A stretch of DNA of 10,723 nucleotides from Candidatus Hodarchaeota archaeon. GTDB lineage: Archaea; Asgardarchaeota; Heimdallarchaeia; Hodarchaeales; YT1-039. The translations under genes were made by a program, and so were the position numbers. Position 1 is the first letter of the stretch. Each line of letters begins with the position of its first letter. The stretch spans positions 1 through 10,723 of the forward strand of contig JAEOTF010000109.1 of the NCBI GenBank assembly GCA_016840025.1. The letters run 5' to 3'. Shown piece by piece: positions 5,734 through 10,723 of this stretch. The notes under the pieces were generated by a model, which worked only from the letters and a program-made list of their open reading frames with translations, was not told where the DNA came from and made no database searches.

Positions 5734-7170
5734 TTATCCTGCTGAGTCTAAACTTGTTTTAGATGCTTGTGTAGGTGTTTCTTTATACTTTTTTTTAACA
5801 ATATCAACCTTATCGTCTGTTTTTTTAGTAAAAGGCTCAATTGTTTTAATTTCTTGGGGAACACGATGACGTATGCGTAGCAACAACAGTGTACCAATAG
5901 TATAAAGAGTTGCTGTGCATAAAAAAACGTAAACAAATCCCAGCCTATCAACAACAAAACCACCGATAGAGGCAGAAACACTCCAAAACATTCCCCAAGC
6001 TAATGCTTCAAGAGAGTTCCATCTGGCCCGTTCACGAGATGGTACAATATCCATGACAATTGATCGAGAGATAGGTCCAGCAGCATTCATTAACGCATTT
6101 CGGCTTATAAAAAAACATATTAGAAGAATCAGACCTAATTCAAAGTGAATAAGATCATTCTGATAAAGAACCAGGTTTATTATTATCCCTAATAGGCATA
6201 TTACAGCCAAACCTTGTGTTAAAAACATTGCTCCCACCCTACCAAGCAGTTTAATCGACTTCTGAGCAACTATCCCCATGACTCCTGTAGTGAGGTTTGT
6301 TATTCCAAATATTATGTAGGTTAAGAAGGGTTTCAAACCATATCCTATATCAGGGTCAGCAAACAATACAGGGAAAAACGCTACGGTCATTCCTGCTCCA
6401 AAACCTATAATGATGCCCGACATTGTAATTATTGCGGGAATATAAATGTCATAAGAAAAATAGCGACCAAGGAATTTATATTCAGTATCTTCTTTCGTAT
6501 TTCTTTGTATAACTTTTCCTGTGGCTTGTTCATCCTCTACAGTAGGGGAACTGGAAACTTCTCTATGTGACACCACTGTTTTATTATCCGAGGACCAAAC
6601 AATAACCAGAAATGAGAGAATATTGAAAAATGCACCCACTAGTATAATATTCCTAAGAACCTCAATAGTCCAATTATCTCCTAATATCAGGGTCATTCCA
6701 GCTGCTAAGAAAGGTCCAGTAGCATTTGCTGCCAAATTAACAAAATGTAGATACGCAAATAATTCAGATCTGTTTCCTGACTCGACACTATCCGCGATTA
6801 ATGCTTGAGAAGCAGGACCTGAAAGTCCCCAAGTCAATCCTGCTAGTAATTGACTAAGAAATAAAAATAATAACGCTTTCTGTGGAGTAGCAGTCAAAGT
6901 AGTGGAAAAAATTAGACATAGTTGGGCAAAGACTCCAGAAATAACCGAGACTCGTATTAACCAATCTCGACGGAATTTGTCGGCAAAATAGCTAGAGGGG
7001 AAAATAAAGACTGTTGAAGTTATTCCACTGATTGTAAACATATTTCCCAAGACATAATTGACCTGTCCAAGACCTTGAGTCACAAATACCGCTAGTGCTG
7101 TATAAATTATCCCTCCACCTAGAGCAGCAGTGAACGTGAATAGAAAAGCCAATCTGATGTTCCAATTCAT
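5734..7170 (-). CDS. Major facilitator superfamily (MFS) transporter
   Basis: 478 residues with twelve likely TM helices: about 5-32, 40-62, 70-90, 97-125, 141-163 and 172-193; a long hydrophilic cytoplasmic loop (194-243); then about 244-270, 280-302, 312-334, 343-362, 386-408 and 412-432. An MFS motif A variant appears after TM2 (SSYFADKFRRDW, 59-70), and the second half has IVPSRERARWNSLEALAWG (375-393) before TM11. The C-terminal tail (433-478) is hydrophilic and Lys/Thr-rich. This fits a drug/metabolite:H+ antiporter-like or uncharacterised MFS protein; the substrate cannot be told. The start is ATG at 7170, since an in-frame TGA sits two codons upstream; there is no clear SD. It is transcribed divergently from the alpha/beta hydrolase across 207 bp, hinting at shared control. 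A perfect TTTATATA box lies about 82 bp upstream with an inverted repeat on the predicted start site. Confidence 0.9.
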   Translation of the reverse strand: MNWNIRLAFLFTFTAALGGGIIYTALAVFVTQGLGQVNYVLGNMFTISGITSTVFIFPSSYFADKFRRDWLIRVSVISGVFAQLCLIFSTTLTATPQKALLFLFLSQLLAGLTWGLSGPASQALIADSVESGNRSELFAYLHFVNLAANATGPFLAAGMTLILGDNWTIEVLRNIILVGAFFNILSFLVIVWSSDNKTVVSHREVSSSPTVEDEQATGKVIQRNTKEDTEYKFLGRYFSYDIYIPAIITMSGIIIGFGAGMTVAFFPVLFADPDIGYGLKPFLTYIIFGITNLTTGVMGIVAQKSIKLLGRVGAMFLTQGLAVICLLGIIINLVLYQNDLIHFELGLILLICFFISRNALMNAAGPISRSIVMDIVPSRERARWNSLEALAWGMFWSVSASIGGFVVDRLGFVYVFLCTATLYTIGTLLLLRIRHRVPQEIKTIEPFTKKTDDKVDIVKKKYKETPTQASKTSLDSAG

Positions 7171-7214
7171 TCGTCAAAACCCGTTCCAGAATTTTCATAA
7201 GAGTACTTAACATG

Positions 7215-7231
7215 TTCTCATACAATGAGAA
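7215..7231 (-). promoter_or_regulatory. Candidate operator at the MFS transcription start
   Basis: TTCTCAT (7215-7221), ACA, ATGAGAA (7225-7231) is a perfect 7-bp inverted repeat in 17 bp. Its centre is about 29 bp downstream of the TATA centre, so it covers the predicted start site, a common place for archaeal repressor binding. In RNA it could also form a hairpin at the 5' end of the leader. Confidence 0.45.
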
Positions 7232-7248
7232 GATAGTTTCATGCTGTG

Positions 7249-7256
7249 TATATAAA
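7249..7256 (-). promoter_or_regulatory. TATA box for the MFS gene
   Basis: The minus strand reads TTTATATA, a perfect match to the archaeal box A consensus. It is centred about 82 bp before the MFS ATG, predicting a leader near 55 nt. On the plus strand the same bases read TATATAAA and could fire toward the hydrolase, but with a much longer leader. Confidence 0.6.
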
Positions 7257-7265
7257 TATTACCAA

Positions 7266-7303
7266 TAATTATGAGATATTCTTAGTAATAAAAATCATAA
7301 TTA
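7266..7303. promoter_or_regulatory. 9-bp inverted repeat between divergent promoters
   Basis: TAATTATGA (7266-7274) and TCATAATTA (7295-7303) are perfect inverted copies, 20 bp apart. They lie between the MFS TATA box (7249-7256) and the hydrolase TATA box (7328-7337), where a dimeric regulator could act on both genes. The DNA is very AT-rich, so chance pairing is a real alternative. Confidence 0.4.
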
Positions 7304-7320
7304 CACACTAAGTAAACATG

Positions 7321-7379
7321 TAATCCAATATATAATTTAATTTTGTGAGTTAATGTAAAATCGCGAGTTAATCCAATAT
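7321..7379 (+). promoter_or_regulatory. Hydrolase promoter with TATA box and paired direct repeats
   Basis: ATATATAATT (7328-7337) is a TATA candidate about 45 bp before the ATG, predicting a start near 7357 and a leader near 20 nt with no SD. Alternatively TAATGTAAAA (7351-7360) would give a nearly leaderless mRNA. Two direct-repeat pairs overlap: TAATCCAATAT at 7321-7331 and 7369-7379 (the second runs into the start codon), and GTGAGTTAAT (7345-7354) with GCGAGTTAAT (7363-7372), 18 bp apart. They may be regulator sites. Confidence 0.4.
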
Positions 7380-8214
7380 GAGATATGAGTCCATTGAATT
7401 AAACAATGAAACTAGAAAAACACTTCCTGGCGAGTTCATTCAACTTTCTGATGGGTTTGTGCATTATGAATTGGCTGGTCCCGTGAATGGAGACGTAGTT
7501 GTCTTAGTACATGGTATATCAGCTCCAATGTTTGTGTGGGATTTTACGTTTAAAATGTTGGTCCAAAAAGGATTTAGAACATTAAGATATGACTTATATG
7601 GGCGTGGTACTTCCGATCGTCCTCAAATCAACTATAATTTTGATTTATTTATCAGACAGCTTCTTCAATTAGTCTCTCAACTCGGATTGTCTAAAAATAA
7701 AATTAATCTTGTTGGACTTTCTTCAGGTGGGGGAATCTGTGTTATTTTTGCTGATCAATATCCCGATCTAGTAAAGAAAGTGTCATTGTTGGGACCAGTT
7801 GGTTTTCCAAACGAAGAGAATACCTATTCTGTCTCTCTTTCTCTCAATCACAGAAGATTAATCGAATTGCAAAGGATGGACTTCTATCAATTTGAGGACA
7901 ATATTGAGGAGTACTTAGAGAAATATGCAGAACAAATGAAATTTCAGGGATTTCTACAAGCTATAGAATCTACAATTCAAAATACAGCCTCTATAAACCT
8001 GAAAGAAACGTATGAACGGATTGAAAAGCGTAAATTGCCGATGCAACTGTTTTGGGGAGAAAAAGACCAGATTATTCCGTTTACGACAAGCCAAAAAGTG
8101 ATTTCTGCAGTTCCCTCAATAGAATTCCATACTATCAAGGAAAGTGGTCATATGCCACATTATACACATCCAGAGGTAGTAAATCCTCTATTACTAGAAT
8201 TTCTACGAGACTAA
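7378..8214 (+). CDS. Alpha/beta hydrolase fold enzyme
   Basis: 278 residues, normal length for single-domain alpha/beta hydrolases. The oxyanion-hole motif VLVHGISAP (42-50) precedes YDLYGRGTSDRP (71-82). The nucleophile elbow GLSSGGG (113-119) gives S115. The cap domain covers about 145-210. The acid is D230 in WGEKDQIIP, and the base is H258 in ESGHMPHYTHPE, so the catalytic triad is complete. No signal peptide or membrane segment, so it should act in the cytosol. Sequence places it in the broad esterase, C-C hydrolase (MhpC-like) and epoxide-hydrolase group without fixing the substrate. The nucleophile is Ser, which argues against dehalogenase or epoxide hydrolase, where Asp is used. The start ATG lacks an SD and may be leaderless or short-leader. 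It is divergent from the MFS transporter and convergent with the ABC exporter. Confidence 0.92.
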   Translation: MRYESIELNNETRKTLPGEFIQLSDGFVHYELAGPVNGDVVVLVHGISAPMFVWDFTFKMLVQKGFRTLRYDLYGRGTSDRPQINYNFDLFIRQLLQLVSQLGLSKNKINLVGLSSGGGICVIFADQYPDLVKKVSLLGPVGFPNEENTYSVSLSLNHRRLIELQRMDFYQFEDNIEEYLEKYAEQMKFQGFLQAIESTIQNTASINLKETYERIEKRKLPMQLFWGEKDQIIPFTTSQKVISAVPSIEFHTIKESGHMPHYTHPEVVNPLLLEFLRD

Positions 8215-8230
8215 TAGAGGCAATTTAATG

Positions 8231-8252
8231 ATTTTTCCTCTTTTCCTCGTTT
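8231..8252 (+). terminator. Pyrimidine-rich terminator after the hydrolase
   Basis: ATTTTTCC, TCTTTTCC and TCGTTTA follow each other within about 40 nt of the hydrolase stop. Oligo-T tracts like these end archaeal transcripts without a hairpin. The tract occupies most of the 50-bp gap before the convergent ABC gene ends. Confidence 0.5.
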
Positions 8253-8264
8253 ATTGTCCTTCAA

Positions 8265-10082
8265 TCATATTAAATCTCTTGCTTGTTCAATGTATTCTAG
8301 TGATTGATGTCGGAAATAGGTGTTATAGAGTTTTGCATAATGTCCCCCATGAGCCATTAACTCGTCATGGTTACCTTCTTCAACAATTTGCCCATGATCA
8401 AGAACAACAATGCGGTCTACATGCCGAACGGTCCAAAGACGATGGGCAATGATTATGGATGTTCGATTTTCAATGATTTTTTCAAGTGCTTCTTGAATAC
8501 GAGTCTCAGTAAAGGGATCTACTGATGCAGTGGCCTCATCCAGGATAAGGATGGATGGATTTTCAAGTAAAACTCTCGCGAAGACCACTAATTGACGTTG
8601 GCCCATAGAAAGTAAGCTACCTCTCTCTCGTATGTTGGTTTCAAGTCCTTGAGGGAGGTCTTCTATCCAATCCACCCCACCTGCTTGTTTTAAAGCCCAA
8701 AGAACATCTTCCCGATTAGCATTCGCGCTTCCATAACGTACATTGTTTTCAAGTGTCTCAGCCCAAAGAAAAGGTGCTTGTGGAATGATTCCAATATGTT
8801 TTCGATATTCTTTCAAATCAAAATCACGAATACTTATCCCGTCAATGAGAATATCCCCACCTTGGAATTCATAGAAACGTGTTATTAATTTTGCTAAACT
8901 AGATTTACCCGCACCTGTATGTCCCACAATCGCGATAGATTCACCTGGATGGATAGTGAGTGAAAAATTATCAAATACTTTTTGAGCTGCTTCACTTTCT
9001 TCATAAGAAAATTCAAGGTTATTAAAAATGATTTCTCCTCGAATTTGTTCAGTTTTCTGATTGTTTTTCTGAATTACAACTGGTGGTGTATCAATTAAAG
9101 CAAAACTTCTTTCACTTGCGGAGAGTCCTGCTTGCATTAGAGGCCAAAAACTCGCTAACGTAAGTAGAGGGAAAAGGAGATACCAAATGGACTGCAGAAA
9201 TAAATAAAAATCCCCTACGCTAATTTCGCCATTTGTTAATGCATTTCCTCCAAAATAAACTACAAGGACATATACAATACCTTGGACAGCACCAAGTATA
9301 GGCCATATACTGGTTAATACTAGCCCCCGCCTAAAGTTTACTCTATAGGCATCTGTATTGACTTCATTGAACTTTGCGTAGAGTTTTTCTTCTTGTCTGA
9401 ATGTTTTCGTGATCGAAATCCCGGTAAAACTTTCTTGTACAAACGCATTTACTACAGCTAAAACCCTTTGTCCCAATAGAGTCCATTTTCTAGCTAATTT
9501 ACGGAAAGGGAGAGTAACTACAAAAATAATTGGAATCATTGTAAGAATTACTAAAGAAAGTGTGACATCAATACTGAGTAGAACTGCATAAAGGATAATT
9601 ACGATAAGAAAGGATGAAATTGTCTGCATAAATAAATTAGCACTTTGTCCAAAATCTCTTGAATCCGTATTGACTCTTGATACTATTTTTCCGGTAGGAT
9701 TGCGATCAAAAAAAGAAAGGTCATGATTTACTATTGAATTTGTGACTTCCGTTTGAAGATCTAGTACAACATTGCCAATAACGATAGCAGCGTATTTTTG
9801 TCTGAAATAATTAAATACCCACGCTAATAAATTTAGAACAAGTGTGACCAGTATTAAGTACGAGATAAATGCAAAATCTTCAGTATTCTGCAATTCATTT
9901 ATGGCTTGAGCTAAAATTATAGGTACTAATGCATTGGCAAATGAATTAAGAGTTAAAAATAAGATTACTACGAACATTGCTCGTTTATATGGTTTGAAAT
10001 ATGATATAATGCGCTTAAAGAGATCAATATCATTATATTTTCTATCATACTCTTCAGCTCCTAATCCATGATAGAATCCCAT
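8265..10082 (-). CDS. ABC exporter half-transporter (TMD-NBD), catalytically canonical Walker B subunit
   Basis: 605 residues. The transmembrane domain (about 25-325) has six helices near 35-61, 71-93, 150-171, 174-192, 256-277 and 292-318. The nucleotide-binding domain (about 348-585) shows A-loop FSY (360), Walker A GHTGAGKSS (387-395), Q-loop Q435, signature LSMGQ (491-495), Walker B ILILDE (511-516) with catalytic E516, D-loop SVD and H-loop H547. The signature departs from LSGGQ (second G to M), while Walker B is canonical. The partner encoded just upstream shows the reverse, so the two should form a heterodimer like TM287/288, LmrCD or BmrCD: one working ATP site (this Walker B with the partner's LSGGE) and one degenerate site. 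Multidrug or lipid export is the usual job; the substrate is unknown. The ATG lies 1 nt after the partner's TAA, with GGTGA 6 nt before it, indicating translational coupling. Confidence 0.95.
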   Translation of the reverse strand: MGFYHGLGAEEYDRKYNDIDLFKRIISYFKPYKRAMFVVILFLTLNSFANALVPIILAQAINELQNTEDFAFISYLILVTLVLNLLAWVFNYFRQKYAAIVIGNVVLDLQTEVTNSIVNHDLSFFDRNPTGKIVSRVNTDSRDFGQSANLFMQTISSFLIVIILYAVLLSIDVTLSLVILTMIPIIFVVTLPFRKLARKWTLLGQRVLAVVNAFVQESFTGISITKTFRQEEKLYAKFNEVNTDAYRVNFRRGLVLTSIWPILGAVQGIVYVLVVYFGGNALTNGEISVGDFYLFLQSIWYLLFPLLTLASFWPLMQAGLSASERSFALIDTPPVVIQKNNQKTEQIRGEIIFNNLEFSYEESEAAQKVFDNFSLTIHPGESIAIVGHTGAGKSSLAKLITRFYEFQGGDILIDGISIRDFDLKEYRKHIGIIPQAPFLWAETLENNVRYGSANANREDVLWALKQAGGVDWIEDLPQGLETNIRERGSLLSMGQRQLVVFARVLLENPSILILDEATASVDPFTETRIQEALEKIIENRTSIIIAHRLWTVRHVDRIVVLDHGQIVEEGNHDELMAHGGHYAKLYNTYFRHQSLEYIEQARDLI

Positions 10083-10083
10083 G

Positions 10084-10723
10084 TTAGTTCACCGTCCTTA
10101 AGCGTAGTTGTTCTTCATCTAAATCGAATCGTCTAACAAAGATGTTTCTATACTCTTCTGATGTTTCTAAGAGTTGCTCATGGGTTCCTTGAGCAACTAT
10201 CTCCCCTCGTCGCATTACGAGAATTAAATCTGCCCAACGAATTTGACTTAGTCGATGCGTAATTAGAAAAGTAGTTCTGTCTTTTAAAATCCGTCGAATA
10301 GCTCTTTGGATTTGATCTTCTGTTTCTGAATCTATAGCTGAGGTAGAATCATCTAAAATTAATATTTGAGGATCGGACAGGAAAGCACGTGCGATCGCAA
10401 TACGTTGTCTTTCTCCTCCACTCAATTGTACTCCTCGTTCTCCGACTTCTGAATCGTACCCCTTTGCAAGTGCAGAAATAAAATTATGTGCTTGTGCTTC
10501 CTTAGCAACAACCATTGCTTCATCCATTGATGCTGTATGACCAAATGTAATGTTTTCAAAAATTGAGTTTGAGAATAGAAATACATCTTGTTCAATATAT
10601 GCGATTTGAGATCTTAATGACTCAAGTCTAAAGTCTCGAATATCAGTTCCATCTATTTCAATTTTTCCTTCATTTACGTCATAAAGCCTAGACAATAACT
10701 TTGTCATGGAAGTTTTACCTGAA
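10084..10723 (-). CDS. ABC exporter half-transporter, NBD fragment with degenerate Walker B (5' end outside window)
   Basis: The frame stays open to the window edge. The first complete codons read SGKTS, the end of a Walker A loop, so the transmembrane domain and most of Walker A are missing; the Met at 10707 is internal. Counting from that Met, the visible part has Q-loop Q40, signature LSGGE (95-99), Walker B ILILDD (115-120) with Asp in place of the catalytic Glu, D-loop AID and H-loop H151. Canonical signature plus degenerate Walker B is the hallmark of the non-catalytic subunit in heterodimeric ABC exporters, complementing the downstream subunit. It is the upstream gene of a two-gene operon, and its stop lies 1 nt before the next start. 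The last residues (about 187-207) form a charged tail. The substrate cannot be inferred. Confidence 0.93.
   Translation of the reverse strand, partial: SGKTSMTKLLSRLYDVNEGKIEIDGTDIRDFRLESLRSQIAYIEQDVFLFSNSIFENITFGHTASMDEAMVVAKEAQAHNFISALAKGYDSEVGERGVQLSGGERQRIAIARAFLSDPQILILDDSTSAIDSETEDQIQRAIRRILKDRTTFLITHRLSQIRWADLILVMRRGEIVAQGTHEQLLETSEEYRNIFVRRFDLDEEQLRLRTVN
10089..10093 (-). promoter_or_regulatory. Shine-Dalgarno inside the upstream ABC gene
   Basis: GGTGA on the minus strand lies in the last codons of the upstream half-transporter, 6 nt before the ATG at 10082. The junction reads TAA-C-ATG. This supports the ATG start and a stop-start coupled operon that would produce both subunits in matched amounts. 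Confidence 0.6.

Noticed and set aside
6521..6808. Plus-strand 95-codon ORF antisense to the MFS gene
   Set aside because: It mirrors the central loop and TM5-6 coding region; no SD or homologous features.
6992..7225. Minus-strand 77-codon ORF overlapping the MFS start in another frame
   Set aside because: Most of it lies within the MFS coding sequence out of frame. The MFS frame has clear membrane helices and motifs, while this one has no family features.
7281..7312. CTTAGT/ACTAAG 6-bp inverted repeat in the divergent region
   Set aside because: Short, not concentric with the longer 9-bp repeat, and expected by chance in DNA this AT-rich.
8228..8452. Plus-strand 74-codon ORF after the hydrolase
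   Set aside because: It lies almost wholly antisense to the 3' end of the ABC gene and begins in the T-rich terminator; the composition reflects the opposite coding strand.

Overview
The window is AT-rich and most likely archaeal. Several genes are preceded by strong TATA boxes of the archaeal type (TTTATATA, AAATATATA) rather than clear bacterial -35/-10 pairs. Some starts carry Shine-Dalgarno sequences matching an archaeal 16S tail (AGGTGA, GGTGA). At least two genes start at TTG. The mix of PAS-rich soluble histidine kinases, a heterodimeric ABC exporter and bacterial-looking enzymes would suit a large-genome mesophilic archaeon, for example an Asgard lineage or a methanogen-related euryarchaeon. 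No rRNA, tRNA or lineage marker is present, so the placement is inference only.

Layout, left to right. (1) Positions 1-363 (+) hold the C-terminal end of an ABC-2 type ATPase that began outside the window. (2) It converges on a minus-strand run: an M24 (creatinase/prolidase fold) protein at 395-1582 with an altered metal site; a membrane protein with two TM helices and two PAS domains but no kinase domain at 1703-2686; and a soluble histidine kinase with five PAS domains at 2851-5481. The PAS domains of the last two are related. (3) Next on the minus strand is a 12-TM MFS transporter at 5734-7170. It shares a 207-bp divergent promoter region, rich in inverted and direct repeats, with an alpha/beta hydrolase at 7378-8214 (+). 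(4) The hydrolase converges on a minus-strand operon for a heterodimeric ABC exporter. The upstream half-transporter (10084-10723) is cut by the window edge. The downstream one (8265-10082) is complete and starts 1 nt after its partner's stop.

How the parts may work together. The two PAS proteins look like an orphan sensory pair, with no response regulator in the window. The MFS transporter and hydrolase are divergent and may be co-regulated, possibly as a transport or detoxification module. The ABC pair shows the classic asymmetry of heterodimeric exporters, with one degenerate and one canonical ATP site. No CRISPR array, insertion sequence, phage gene or RNA gene was found. Every intergenic gap is under 300 bp; the three longest (164, 252 and 207 bp) hold promoter and terminator-like elements. 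I did not find a convincing wholly new system. The best leads are the altered M24 active site, the kinase-less PAS membrane protein beside a kinase built from exact 126-residue PAS repeats, and the recurring promoter layout (TATA about 82 bp before the start, with an inverted repeat at or near the predicted transcription start).
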